Origin: SG8-39 sp041558415
GTDB taxonomy: Bacteria; Pseudomonadota; Gammaproteobacteria; Burkholderiales; SG8-39
Direction: 5' to 3'
DNA: 64,000 bases
Assembly (NCBI GenBank): GCA_041558415.1
Contig: JBFFEY010000009.1
Location: forward strand, 16,048-80,047
Shown here: piece after piece, positions 15,730 to 25,877 of the stretch
How positions within the stretch are numbered: the first letter of the stretch is position 1
How the letters are laid out: each line of letters begins with the position of its first letter
The notes under the pieces: generated by a model
What the model saw: the letters and a program-made list of their open reading frames with translations, nothing else
The model's database searches: none
Told to the model about the DNA's origin: nothing
Translations under genes and position numbers: made by a program

Positions 15730-17733
15730 TCAGTGGTCGCCCATGCCCATCTTGATGTAGCCGGTCGGGCAGACGTCGGCGCAGATGTGGCAGCCGATGC
15801 ACAGGTCGTAGTCGGTGTAGACGTAGCGACCCATGGTCGCTTCCGACTTCGGCGTGCGCTTGACCGCGGTCTGCGGGCAGTAGATCACGCAGTTGTCGCA
15901 CTCGAAGCACATGCCGCAACTCATGCAGCGCTTGGCTTCGGCGACCGCCTGCTGGTCGCTCAGGCCGACCATGCGCTCCTCGAAGTGGCCCAGCACCTCC
16001 TCGGCATTCGGGCCGACCTCGCTGCGTTTGATGCGCTCCTGATACGGGAAGTGGCCGAGGAACAGCTCGCCCGACAGGCATACCTCGGCAGCACTGCGGT
16101 CCTCGTAGTTGTGTATGGCGTAGCCGCCGACCGCCTTGCCGGCGAGCGAGGTGCCGCGCAGCCCCTGGTCGATCGGGCGCGGCCCGTTCGCCTCCGAAGC
16201 CTCGAACTTCGCAGGCTCGAGCTGCGCCTCGCGCAGCTTGTCGAGCAGGTTGAAGTGATGCACGTCGACCTTCGGCCGCTTTGCCGGCTCCTGCTTCGCG
16301 AGGTAGCGGTCGATGGTGTCCGCGGCAATCGAACCCTGGCCAATCACCGTGGTGAGCAGGTGCGGCCGGATGATGTCGCCGCAGGCGAACAGGCCGGGGC
16401 GGTTGGGCACCTGGTAGAAACGGTCCGCGGCGATCAGCCCCTTGCCGTTGTCCAGTTCCTCCATGCCGGCAAGGTCGCCCGCCTGGCCGATCGCCGAGAC
16501 GATGAGGTCGGCCTCGAGGTCCATCTCGGTGCCCGGCTTCTCGACCGGCTTGCCCTTGATCCACTCGACCTGGACCAGGCGCAGCGCCACCGCGCGCCCG
16601 CTCTTCTCGTCGAGGAGCACCTTGGTGGGCAGCAGGTTGGGTAGAATTTTCACGCCCTCGCGCTGCGCATCCTCGATTTCGTGCTTGGCCGCGTTCATCT
16701 CCTCGAGCGGCTGCATCGAGGTGAGCGTCACGTCGGCGCCCTGGCGCGCCGCGAGCGTCGAGACGTCGTGCGCGGTATGGCCCATGACGACGAACTCCGG
16801 CCGCTCGGTCTCCTTCACGTTCTCGACATAGCCGAGCCGCCGCGCCACCGAGACCACGTCGACCGACGTGTCGCCGCCGCCGACCACCACCACGCGGCCG
16901 GCGACCGTCTTCAGGCGGCCCTGGTTGTAGGCCTCCAGGAAGGCGACGCCGCTGATGCAGTTCGGCGCGTCCGCACCGGGGACCGGCAAGGCCCGCCCGG
17001 CCTTGCAGCCGATGGCGATGAGCACCGCGTCGTACTGCGCTTCCAGGTCCTTGAGCGCGACGTCGCGCCCGACGCGCGTGCCCGGCTTCACCTCGACGCC
17101 CATCGCGATGATGCGGTTGATCTCGCCATCGAGATGCGTGCGCGGCAGCCGGTAGCCCGGCACGCCGTACTTCGCCATGCCACCGAGCTCGGCGTGGTCA
17201 TCGAACACGGTGACCGCGTGCCCTTTGCGACGCAGCTGATAGGCGGCCGAGAGCCCGGCCGGCCCGCCGCCGATGACCGCCACCCGCTTGCCGGTGTCGG
17301 GACCCGCCTCGAAGGCGTAGCCCTGGGCGAGCGCGTAGTCGCCGATGTACTGCTCGACCGCGTTGATGCCGACGGTGTCCTCGACCTTGTTGCGGTTGCA
17401 GCCGGTCTGGCAGGGTGCGGGGCACACGCGCCCCATCATCGACGGGAAGGGGTTGGCGTCGGTGGAGCGGCGGAAGGCGTACTCCTGCATCACCGTGCCC
17501 TTGGGCGGCTTCTCGACGCCGCGCACGATGTTGAGCCAGCCGCGGATGTCCTCGCCCGAGGGGCAGCTCGCCTGGCAGGGCGGCGTCTTGTGCACGTAGG
17601 TCGGGCACTTGTCGGTCTCGTCGCCCGCGAAGATCCGCTCTTGGTAGGAGCGCCACTGGCTGTCCCCGTCCTTGAAGCGACGGAAGGTGTGTCCGGTTTT
17701 CGCCTCGGACTTGGCGGGGGGTGAGGATGACAT
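15730..17733 (-). CDS. dsrL: DsrL, iron-sulfur flavoprotein NAD(P)H oxidoreductase
   Basis: The 667-residue protein resembles the small subunit of glutamate synthase extended at the C-terminus. It shows an N-terminal cysteine region (CQASCPSGEDIRGW; CPAPCQTGCNRNKVED), an FAD Rossmann motif (VIGGGPAGLSAAYQLRRKG), an NAD(P) motif (VVVVGGGDTSVDVVSVARR), and C-terminal ferredoxin motifs CMSCGMCFECDNC and CIGCHICADVCPTG. In sulfur oxidisers DsrL forms a complex with DsrAB and transfers the electrons of persulfide oxidation to NAD(P)+. Its presence between dsrK and dsrJ, with dsrEFH, marks the cluster as oxidative. Confidence 0.95.
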   Translation of the reverse strand: MSSSPPAKSEAKTGHTFRRFKDGDSQWRSYQERIFAGDETDKCPTYVHKTPPCQASCPSGEDIRGWLNIVRGVEKPPKGTVMQEYAFRRSTDANPFPSMMGRVCPAPCQTGCNRNKVEDTVGINAVEQYIGDYALAQGYAFEAGPDTGKRVAVIGGGPAGLSAAYQLRRKGHAVTVFDDHAELGGMAKYGVPGYRLPRTHLDGEINRIIAMGVEVKPGTRVGRDVALKDLEAQYDAVLIAIGCKAGRALPVPGADAPNCISGVAFLEAYNQGRLKTVAGRVVVVGGGDTSVDVVSVARRLGYVENVKETERPEFVVMGHTAHDVSTLAARQGADVTLTSMQPLEEMNAAKHEIEDAQREGVKILPNLLPTKVLLDEKSGRAVALRLVQVEWIKGKPVEKPGTEMDLEADLIVSAIGQAGDLAGMEELDNGKGLIAADRFYQVPNRPGLFACGDIIRPHLLTTVIGQGSIAADTIDRYLAKQEPAKRPKVDVHHFNLLDKLREAQLEPAKFEASEANGPRPIDQGLRGTSLAGKAVGGYAIHNYEDRSAAEVCLSGELFLGHFPYQERIKRSEVGPNAEEVLGHFEERMVGLSDQQAVAEAKRCMSCGMCFECDNCVIYCPQTAVKRTPKSEATMGRYVYTDYDLCIGCHICADVCPTGYIKMGMGDH

Positions 17734-17754
17734 GCCTGGCTCCGTGATTTCCGA

Positions 17755-19247
<1,493 letters not shown>

Positions 19248-19248
<1 letters not shown>

Positions 19249-19997
19249 CAGCGGGTCCGCGCGGCGTCGGGCTGTGCCAGGCGCGCCGACCAGCCGGCCG
19301 TATGGCGCGTCTCGCGCGCGTCGTCCGCCTGGTTCAGGCTCGGGCTGAAGAACACGCCCGGCGCGTGCAGCAGCTTCGAGATTGGAAACACGATCATCAG
19401 CAACGCGACCAGCGCGAGGTGCACCAGCAGCAGCGGATCGCTCGGAATCGGCTCCCAGGAAAACGTCATGAGGCCGATGAAGAAGGCCTTCAATGCCGCG
19501 ATGTCCGTATGCGCGACGTACTTCATGGCGAGGCCGCTCGCCGCAATCGCGGCGAGCAGGGCGAGCATCAGGTGGTCCGACGGCGCGCTGACGTAGCGCA
19601 CCCGGTCGACGAGCACGCGCCGCGCCCAGAGGCCGGCCAGACCGGCGGCAAGCGCGAAGGCCGCGTACAGGCCGAAGGGCTGCACCCACTCGACCCAGAA
19701 CCACACCGGCTCGGTGAAGTAGCGCAGGTGCCGCGCCAGCACCAGCGCCAGCGCGACATGAAACATCCAGCCGAAGAGCCAGATCCACTTGTTCGAGCGG
19801 AACAGGCTCCTGAAGAGCGTCACCTCCAGCAGCATGCGCAGCACGACGCCGCCGCGCGTGGTCGGCGCGGGCGGAATCGGGATCTTCAGCGGCTGCGGCG
19901 TGCGCGCGTAGCGCAGGCAGCGCGCCGCCACGCCGACGACGAGGATGGCCGTGGCGGCGTAGAACAGCAGCGCGTAGAAAATGCTCAGCGCGGACAA
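19248..19997 (-). CDS. dsrM: DsrM, NarI-like haem b membrane subunit
   Basis: The 249-residue protein has five or so predicted membrane helices and resembles the gamma subunit of nitrate reductase. Histidines in transmembrane segments (FGWMFHVALALVLARHLRYF; LVHLALVALLMIVFP) are likely haem b ligands. It anchors DsrK and links it to quinone. The C-terminal tail after GVFFSP is hydrophilic. It is placed 31 bases after dsrC and overlaps dsrK by a single base. Confidence 0.94.
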
Positions 19998-20028
19998 GGG
20001 TCCGCTCCGGCCGCTGGCGCAGCGCCGA

Positions 20029-20361
20029 TCAGACGCAACCGGTGGGCTTGGGCAGGCCCGCGTACTTGCAGGCCTGCTTTGCCGGCCCGTAGGGATACAG
20101 CTCGTACAGGTACTTGCTGTTGCCCTTGTCAGGTCCGAGTTTCTTGCCGATCGCCTTGGTCAGCACGCGAACCGCCGGCGCGATCTGGTATTCGTCGTAG
20201 TACTCGCGCAGGAAGTTGATGACCTCCCAGTGGGCGTCGGTCAGATCGCAGTTGTCGATGCGCGCCATTTCCTTGGCCACGTCCTCCGACCAGTCGCCGC
20301 GATCTGCGAGATAGCCCTCCTCGTCGGTTTCCAGCGTCTTGCCGTTCACTTCGATGCTCAT
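20029..20361 (-). CDS. dsrC: DsrC, canonical sulfur carrier with both redox cysteines
   Basis: The 110-residue protein is a full-length DsrC: N-terminal MSIEVNGKTLETDEEGYLAD, the LTDAHWEVINFLREYY helix, and the C-terminal arm KQACKYAGLPKPTGCV. Both functional cysteines are present, including the penultimate one. DsrC accepts sulfur from DsrEFH and presents it as a persulfide or trisulfide to DsrAB and DsrMK. A strong AAAGGAG ribosome site precedes the ATG at 20361. It is the only one of four DsrC-family proteins in this window with both cysteines. Confidence 0.97.
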   Translation of the reverse strand: MSIEVNGKTLETDEEGYLADRGDWSEDVAKEMARIDNCDLTDAHWEVINFLREYYDEYQIAPAVRVLTKAIGKKLGPDKGNSKYLYELYPYGPAKQACKYAGLPKPTGCV

Positions 20362-20380
20362 GTCGTGTCTCTCCTTTAAG

Positions 20381-20680
20381 TCAAAGCCATGACTGCACGG
20401 CGTTGTGCTCGACCACCAGATCCACGAAGCCGCCGTAGTCCACGAGCCGAACGCCGTCCATCACCCGGTTCTGCATGCCGCGCGCCTCGACATCGGCCTT
20501 GAGAGCGTAGACCGAGACCCGCTGCATCGCATCCTGCAACTGCTGCGCCAGCGCCGTGTCGCGCGCCGCGGCGTACACGCCGTCCTCGATCAGCAGCACC
20601 GCACTGCCCGGCCGCGCGTAGCGCAGGCAGCTGGCGAGCACGTTGTGCTCGAACGGGGATTTATTGACCGTATGCAGCAT
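20381..20680 (-). CDS. dsrH: DsrH, sulfur relay subunit
   Basis: The 99-residue protein belongs to the DsrH/TusB family. It has the conserved N-terminal segment FEHNVLASCLRYARPGSAVLLIEDGVYAA; Cys18 corresponds to the conserved cysteine of this subunit. DsrE, DsrF and DsrH form an alpha2beta2gamma2 complex that passes persulfide sulfur to DsrC. It lies 19 bases upstream of dsrC and nine bases after dsrF. Confidence 0.93.
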   Translation of the reverse strand: MLHTVNKSPFEHNVLASCLRYARPGSAVLLIEDGVYAAARDTALAQQLQDAMQRVSVYALKADVEARGMQNRVMDGVRLVDYGGFVDLVVEHNAVQSWL

Positions 20681-20689
20681 GCCTGCACC

Positions 20690-21073
20690 TCAGAAGCTCA
20701 GTACGACGTCCTGGTTTTCCATGATCTCGGCCATGCGCTCGGCGCTGACCAGCTGCACCGGCACCATGAGATCGGCCTCGCTGAGCCCGCGCGCGCGCAG
20801 CGCATCCTCGTCGACGTAGAGCTTGTTCACGTCGTAGTCGTCGAGCGCGCGGAAGGCTGGCGAGAAATTCTTCACTGCCAGTGCCTTGGTGTCCTGCCCT
20901 TTGACGAGCTGGTAGACGCCGTCGCCGACGAAGGCGAGGCTCACGTCCTGCTCGAACGCGGCGCCGATCAGCACCACTTCGAGCGACTCGTGCGCGTAGA
21001 TCGTCCCGTGCGGCGCCTTTCGGTTCACGTAGAGGAAGCGCTTGACCTCGCTGCCTGCGTGTTCTTCGGACAT
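20690..21073 (-). CDS. dsrF: DsrF, sulfur relay subunit
   Basis: The 127-residue protein is of the DsrF/TusC family (KRFLYVNRKAPHG, ESLEVVLIGAAFEQDVSLAFVGDG). No cysteine is present in the chain, consistent with a structural role in the DsrEFH hexamer. ATG 21073 begins MSEEHAGSEVKR. The gene is located between dsrE and dsrH with short gaps, within the oxidative dsr transcription unit. Confidence 0.92.
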   Translation of the reverse strand: MSEEHAGSEVKRFLYVNRKAPHGTIYAHESLEVVLIGAAFEQDVSLAFVGDGVYQLVKGQDTKALAVKNFSPAFRALDDYDVNKLYVDEDALRARGLSEADLMVPVQLVSAERMAEIMENQDVVLSF

Positions 21074-21092
21074 CGTTCTTTCCCCGTTGCGC

Positions 21093-21485
21093 TCAGTCGC
21101 CGAACACCACGAGGCGATCGGACTGGATGCCGGCCTCGATCAGCTGTCCGAGCCCCGAGATGCGGAAGCCCGGCGCGATGTTGTCGGCATCCTTGCCGTG
21201 GCGCTTGGCTTCCCCCGGATCCATCACGCCGCGGCGCTGCGCCGCGGCGATGCACACGACCAGGTCGAGCGCGTGCTTCTCCGCCAGCTCGCTCCAGCGC
21301 TTGACGATGTTGCGGTCGTCCTGCGGCGGCACCGTCAGGCGCGTGCCGTTGTTGACGCCGTCGTGATAGAAGAACACGCGGAAGATCTCGTGCCCCTTGT
21401 CGAGCGCCGCCTTGACGAAGTGGTAGGCCGTGTCCGAGGCCTGGTGCGTGTAGGGCCCCTCGTTCACCAAGATGCCGAGCTTCAT
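21093..21485 (-). CDS. dsrE: DsrE, sulfur relay subunit with active cysteine
   Basis: The 130-residue protein is a DsrE/TusD family member. Cys78 in DLVVCIAAAQRRGV sits where the persulfide-carrying cysteine of DsrE lies. It receives sulfur, probably from a rhodanese/TusA relay, and transfers it to DsrC. Presence of dsrEFH separates sulfur oxidisers from sulfate reducers. It follows dsrB with a 13-base gap. Confidence 0.95.
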   Translation of the reverse strand: MKLGILVNEGPYTHQASDTAYHFVKAALDKGHEIFRVFFYHDGVNNGTRLTVPPQDDRNIVKRWSELAEKHALDLVVCIAAAQRRGVMDPGEAKRHGKDADNIAPGFRISGLGQLIEAGIQSDRLVVFGD

Positions 21486-21498
21486 CGCCGCGCGAGCC

Positions 21499-22593
21499 TC
21501 AGAAGCGGATGTGCGTCGACGCGTTTAGGCTGTTGCGCGCGCCGCGCCAGTTGTCGATATGGAACTTGGTGAACGGCAGCCCGGTCATCTCGAAGAAGCG
21601 CGGCCAGCCGATGCGCTCCACCCAGTCGCCGACGCGCTCCCAGTCGCGCGCGTCCTTCTTGTAGGTGTAGAGGATCTTCTTCACCACCTCGGCGACCTCG
21701 GGCCATCGCGGCGGATTGTTCGGCAGGCCCGCCGCCACCAGCTTCTGGAACATCGGCTTGGAGCGTGCATTCGAGTTCTTGCCGCCCACCCAGATCGCGA
21801 GCTTGGAGTGCTCGGGATCGTTGATCTGCATCGGCGGGCAGGGCGGGTAGCAGGCGCCGCAGCAGATGCACTTCTTCTCGTCGACCTCGAGCGAAGGCTT
21901 GCCGTTCACCATCGCCGGGCGGATCGCCGCCACCGGGCAGCGCGCCACCACCGAGGGCCGCTCGCACACGTTCGCCACCAGGTCGTGGTTGATCTTCGGC
22001 GGCTTGGTGTGCTGCACGTTGATCGCGATGTCGCCCTGGCCGCCGCAGTTGATCTGGCAGCACGATGTCGTGATGTGCACGCGGTTGGGCATTTCCTCCT
22101 TGATGAACTCCTCGTAGAGCTCGTCCATCAGGGACTTCACCACGCCCGAGGCGTCGGTGCCGGGAATGTCGCAGTGCAGCCAGCCCTGCGTGTGCGAGAT
22201 CATGGTCACCGAGTTGCCAGTGCCGCCGACCGGATAGCCCGCGTCGTTGAACGCCTGAATGAGCGGCTCGACCTTGTCCCAGCTCGACACCATGACCTCG
22301 AGGTTCGAGCGGATGGTGAAGCGCACGTAGCCCTCGCCGTACTTGTCGACGATGTCGCACAGCAGGTTGATCTCGTAGGGCCCGAGCTGGCGCTGCGTGC
22401 CGACGCGCACGGTCCAGATCTCGTCGCCCGAGTAGGCGACGTGGTGCAGCACGCCCGGCCGCGGCCGGTCGTGGTACTTCCAGTTGCCGAAATTCTTCAA
22501 CATGAGCGGGTGCATGTACTGCATGCCGTCCGGGCAGCCGCTCTCGATCGGCGGACGCATCTGCTTCTTTTCCGCCGCCTGTGCCTGTGCCAT
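21499..22593 (-). CDS. dsrB: Dissimilatory sulfite reductase beta subunit
   Basis: The 364-residue protein shows sirohaem/iron-sulfur motifs (TTSCCQINCGGQGDIAIN, then VCERPSVVARCPVAA) and an inserted ferredoxin domain (KKCICCGACYPPCPPMQI). Residues RFTIRSNLEVM form part of the sirohaem pocket. With DsrA it makes an alpha2beta2 enzyme that, with DsrL and DsrEFH, is expected to oxidise DsrC-bound sulfur to sulfite. The gene starts 64 bases after dsrA. Confidence 0.97.
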   Translation of the reverse strand: MAQAQAAEKKQMRPPIESGCPDGMQYMHPLMLKNFGNWKYHDRPRPGVLHHVAYSGDEIWTVRVGTQRQLGPYEINLLCDIVDKYGEGYVRFTIRSNLEVMVSSWDKVEPLIQAFNDAGYPVGGTGNSVTMISHTQGWLHCDIPGTDASGVVKSLMDELYEEFIKEEMPNRVHITTSCCQINCGGQGDIAINVQHTKPPKINHDLVANVCERPSVVARCPVAAIRPAMVNGKPSLEVDEKKCICCGACYPPCPPMQINDPEHSKLAIWVGGKNSNARSKPMFQKLVAAGLPNNPPRWPEVAEVVKKILYTYKKDARDWERVGDWVERIGWPRFFEMTGLPFTKFHIDNWRGARNSLNASTHIRF

Positions 22594-22657
22594 CGCCTGC
22601 TCCTCCGTCTACGCCGCAGCCCGCCTCAGGCGGCCTGCTGGCCTTGCGCGGCGCGCC

Positions 22658-23956
22658 TCATGCCGCCTTGTCCTGGTGACGCTCGACCCACTTCTGCGCC
22701 TCCTTGTCCCAGTCATCGAGCCGCACGTACGAGCTGGTGCGCGGATGGGTGATCATGTTCGGGTCGACCTCGATGCCGATGCCCTCGAGGAAGGCGGCGA
22801 GCCCGATGCGCTCGATCATCTCGCCGCAGCGCTCGTGTTCGAGACCGTTCTCGGCCCAGAAGTCGATCACCGTGGCGGAAAGCTCGCGCAGCTTTTCGAA
22901 GTCCTCGTCGCCCTCCAGCTTCATGAACGGCACGATGACCGTGCCCATGGTGTCGCCGATCTTGAGCGTGCGCTTGCCGCCGATCAGCACCGTGACGCCC
23001 TTGTCGTCGCCAGGCTTGAGCGCCTTGGTCATGACGTTGATGCAGTGCATGCAGCGCACGCAGCTCTTGTTGTCGACGTCCAGCGTGTCATCGTCGTTCA
23101 GCGAGAGCGCCTGGGTCGGGCAGCGTGCGATCACGTTGTCGATGGTGTACTTGCGGCTGTGGCTGTCGATGTAGGCCTTGACCTCCTTCTGGTCGACCTT
23201 CATGTCGTCGCGCCAGGTGCCGATCACCGCGAAGTCCGCGCGCTGGATCGAGTTCATGCAGTCGTTCGGACAGCCCGAGACCTTGAACTTGAACTTGTAG
23301 GGCAGCGCCGGCCGGTGCATGTCGTCGATGAAGTTGTTGACCAGCGTGCGGTGGATGCGGTGCTCGTTGGTGCAGGACTGCTCGCAGCGCGCCGCACCGA
23401 CGCAGGACATCGCGGTGCGCACGCAGGGACCTGCACCGCCGAGGTCGAAACCGTACTCGTTGATCTCGTCGAAGAAGTGCTGCGTGTTCTCGGTGCTGGC
23501 ACCGATGAACATGATGTTGCCGGTCTGGCCGTGGAAGGCGATCAGCCCCGAGCCCCACTTGCTCCAGGAGTTCGACAGCTGGCGCAGCATCTTCGTCGTG
23601 TAGTGGTTGCCCGCCGGCGGCTGCACGCGCAGCGTGTGGAATTCCTTCGACTCCGGGAACAGGCTCGCGACTTCGGAAAAGCGCGGAATGATGCCGCCGC
23701 CGTAGCCGAACACCGAAACCGTGCCGCCCTTCCAGTAGCCGAGCCGCGTCTTGTACGAGTGCTCGAGCTGGCCGAGCAGGTCGACCATCATGTTGTTCTC
23801 GTGCGCGAGGCGCTTGAGGCCCGTGACGAAGCTCGGCCACGGCCCGCTCTCGAGCTGATCGAGCATGGGCGTGGCATGAAACGGCTTGCTGGACTTCTTC
23901 TCTTTCGGCAGGTAGCTGCTGTGCCGGGTCGGGTCCTTCGGCGGCGTCTGCGGCAT
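22658..23956 (-). CDS. dsrA: Dissimilatory sulfite reductase alpha subunit
   Basis: The 432-residue protein carries the sirohaem-[4Fe-4S] cysteine motifs CVGAARCEQSC and SGCPNDCMNS and a ferredoxin domain (CVRCMHCINVMTKAL). It is the catalytic alpha subunit of reverse-type sulfite reductase. ATG 23956 is selected because GAGGAGG lies five bases upstream; a longer reading from 24022 would start in the promoter region. It is the first gene of the dsr transcription unit and is divergent from a TauD-like gene across a 290-base gap that holds two palindromes. Confidence 0.97.
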   Translation of the reverse strand: MPQTPPKDPTRHSSYLPKEKKSSKPFHATPMLDQLESGPWPSFVTGLKRLAHENNMMVDLLGQLEHSYKTRLGYWKGGTVSVFGYGGGIIPRFSEVASLFPESKEFHTLRVQPPAGNHYTTKMLRQLSNSWSKWGSGLIAFHGQTGNIMFIGASTENTQHFFDEINEYGFDLGGAGPCVRTAMSCVGAARCEQSCTNEHRIHRTLVNNFIDDMHRPALPYKFKFKVSGCPNDCMNSIQRADFAVIGTWRDDMKVDQKEVKAYIDSHSRKYTIDNVIARCPTQALSLNDDDTLDVDNKSCVRCMHCINVMTKALKPGDDKGVTVLIGGKRTLKIGDTMGTVIVPFMKLEGDEDFEKLRELSATVIDFWAENGLEHERCGEMIERIGLAAFLEGIGIEVDPNMITHPRTSSYVRLDDWDKEAQKWVERHQDKAA

Positions 23957-24053
23957 GGGTGCCTCCTCGACGATGTGCGCGACGGTGAAGCTGGAGTTTA
24001 GCCACGCACCGCGCACGGGCATCAGTGATCTTATGGGGTAGCTCGCGAACCGC

Positions 24054-24081
24054 CGCGCCTATCCCTTTGGAGATAGGCGCG
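24054..24081. promoter_or_regulatory. Inverted repeat upstream of dsrA
   Basis: A perfect 10-base stem, CGCGCCTATC at 24054-24063 and its complement at 24072-24081, surrounds an eight-base spacer. It lies about 100-125 bases upstream of the dsrA start, in the gap between divergent transcription units. It could be an operator or a hairpin in the leader of one transcript. No T-run follows, so it is not a typical terminator. Confidence 0.45.
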
Positions 24082-24148
24082 CCGGGAAGATCCTGAATTC
24101 TGTCTTTCGTTCAGAGGGTTGCGCCCCTCCAATCACTGTTGTCGGGTC

Positions 24149-24164
24149 CTGATGGCACCATCAG
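24149..24164. promoter_or_regulatory. Compact palindrome CTGATGG-CA-CCATCAG, candidate operator
   Basis: This is a perfect 16-base palindrome, seven-base arms with a two-base centre, in the middle of the dsrA/TauD-like divergent gap. It is 83 bases before the GTG at 24247 and about 190 bases before dsrA. Its size suits a dimeric regulator. No family-specific consensus is recognised. Confidence 0.4.
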
Positions 24165-24246
24165 TTCGTCGCACCGCAACATTCCGCGCGCGCCCGCGAT
24201 GCGGTAGTTTCGGACGCCCAGAATCGATAGCTGATCGCCGCGGCAC

Positions 24247-25158
24247 GTGGATCGCGCCAACCCCGCACTGCAGAAGCGTTCCGAAGACCCGTTCTCGCTC
24301 GACGCGCCGCAGGCCTATGCGCGCTGGCGGGCGGGCAAGCTCGCGCGCGCGCCGCACAGCGCCGCGGCGCTGCTGGTCGAAGTGCGCGACCCGCGCCGGC
24401 TGAGTGGCGCCGAGACCCAGGCAATCCTCGAGCGCTGCACGCACGCCAACATGGCGGTCTACGCGAGCCCGCTCGCCGGTGTCGAGGACCGCGACCTGCC
24501 GCGACAGCTCGGCACGCAGCTCGGCCTCGCCGCGCCGCGGGCCAACCTGCTCTCCGAGGAGGATGCGCTGAGCGTGCTCGAGGCGAACCCCGCCAAGGCC
24601 GCGCGCGGCTACATCCCCTACTCGAACCGCCGTCTGCTGTGGCATACCGACGGCTACTACAACGCGCCGAGCGCGCGCATCCGCGCCTTCATCCTGCACT
24701 GCCTGCGACCAGCGCAGAGCGGTGGCGCGAACCGCCTGCTCGATCCGGAGCTCGCCTACATCGCGCTGCGCGACGCCGACCCGGCCTACATCGCCGCGCT
24801 CTCGGCGCCGGACGCGATGACGATCCCGGCCAACGTCGTCGACGGCGTCGAGATCCGCCCCGCCTGCAGCGGGCCGGTGTTCTCGGTGATCGGCGGCGCG
24901 CTGCACATGCGCTACACCTCGCGCACGCGCAGCATCGAATGGCGTGACGACGCGACGACGCGCGCCGCGCTGCAGTGCCTCGAGGCGCTGCTCGCGCGCG
25001 ACGCGCCGCCCGTGCTCGCGCTGCGCCTGGAAGCGGGCATGGGCATCGTCTGCAACAACGTGCTGCACGAGCGCAGCGCCTTCAGCGATGCGCCGGGCGC
25101 CGGCCGGCGCGTGTATCGTGCGCGCTATTGCGCGCGCGTCGGCGAGCACATGGCATGA
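24247..25158 (+). CDS. TauD/TfdA-like Fe(II)/2-oxoglutarate dioxygenase
   Basis: The 303-residue protein has the iron-binding HxD motif in RRLLWHTDGYYN (about residue 136), the distal histidine in CNNVLHERSAFSD and the 2-oxoglutarate-binding arginine in RRVYRARY. Relatives hydroxylate taurine and other sulfonates, releasing sulfite, but others have unrelated substrates. GTG 24247 is the first start after an in-frame stop at 24232. It heads a three-gene operon divergent from dsrA; ATGA overlaps couple it to the next gene. A link to organosulfur use is suggested by context only. Confidence 0.78.
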   Translation: MDRANPALQKRSEDPFSLDAPQAYARWRAGKLARAPHSAAALLVEVRDPRRLSGAETQAILERCTHANMAVYASPLAGVEDRDLPRQLGTQLGLAAPRANLLSEEDALSVLEANPAKAARGYIPYSNRRLLWHTDGYYNAPSARIRAFILHCLRPAQSGGANRLLDPELAYIALRDADPAYIAALSAPDAMTIPANVVDGVEIRPACSGPVFSVIGGALHMRYTSRTRSIEWRDDATTRAALQCLEALLARDAPPVLALRLEAGMGIVCNNVLHERSAFSDAPGAGRRVYRARYCARVGEHMA

Positions 25159-25877
25159 AGCACATCCCGCTCAAGTTCATCCGCGAGGACCCCTCGGTCG
25201 GCAACGCCGATGACGCCTCGGACGCCAGGGAAGCGACCGGCCTGCTGAAGCGGCTGGTCGAGGACCTCAGCGAGCGGCTCGCCGCACTATCGCCCGGCGC
25301 CGACCCGCTGCGCCGCGCCGATCTGCTGCTGCAGCTGGGCCGCGCCCAGGTGCGCCTGGAGGACCACGCCGCGGCCTGGGCCGCCGCGCGCGAGGCGTTC
25401 GATCTGTACATGGCCGCGCAGGCGCGCGAAGGCGCGGCGCAGGCCTGCGACGTCATGTTTCTCGCCGAGCAGCCGCAGTCGCTCGCCGCGCTCGGGCAGG
25501 GCATCTGGATCGCGGTGACCTACCCGATCGACCCGGAACTGTCGGTCGCGCTGCTGCAGCACGTCGTCGACGAGACGCCACCGGACGCCGACGGCGCCGC
25601 CGTGGCTGCGATCACCGCCTGCTACCTCGTCGACCTGCGCGCGCGCGAGCCGCAGCGCGAGCACCTGCTCATCTACACGAACCAGCTGCTCGCCACGGTC
25701 GCCCGCCGGCATAGTGGCGTGCAGGGACAGGAAGATTTCGACCGCTGGATCGAAGCGCTCGAGCTGAACGACCCGGCGCTGTTCCTGCCGCGCCTGCGCA
25801 ACGTGGTCGACGTACTGGTGCAGGACGACTGGTGGTTCGACCGCGACGCGCTGCAAGCCGCGTTGCCGACGGGATGA
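25155..25877 (+). CDS. Unknown alpha-helical protein of the dsr-linked trio
   Basis: The 240-residue protein is not recognised. It is mostly helical, with tetratricopeptide-like spacing of Ala and Leu (RADLLLQLGRAQVRLEDHAAAWAA and the following helix pair), a central hydrophobic helix LGQGIWIAVTYPIDPE and an acidic C-terminus with VQDDWWFDRDAL. No signal peptide or catalytic motif is evident. ATG 25155 overlaps the TauD-like stop as ATGA, and its own stop overlaps the Cas6-like start in the same way, so the three proteins are probably made in similar amounts. A scaffold role is possible but not shown. Confidence 0.7.
   Translation: MKHIPLKFIREDPSVGNADDASDAREATGLLKRLVEDLSERLAALSPGADPLRRADLLLQLGRAQVRLEDHAAAWAAAREAFDLYMAAQAREGAAQACDVMFLAEQPQSLAALGQGIWIAVTYPIDPELSVALLQHVVDETPPDADGAAVAAITACYLVDLRAREPQREHLLIYTNQLLATVARRHSGVQGQEDFDRWIEALELNDPALFLPRLRNVVDVLVQDDWWFDRDALQAALPTG

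Noticed and set aside
25155..25877. TPR protein assignment of the middle gene in the trio
   Set aside because: Spacing is suggestive, but the repeat consensus is not clear enough to claim a TPR domain.
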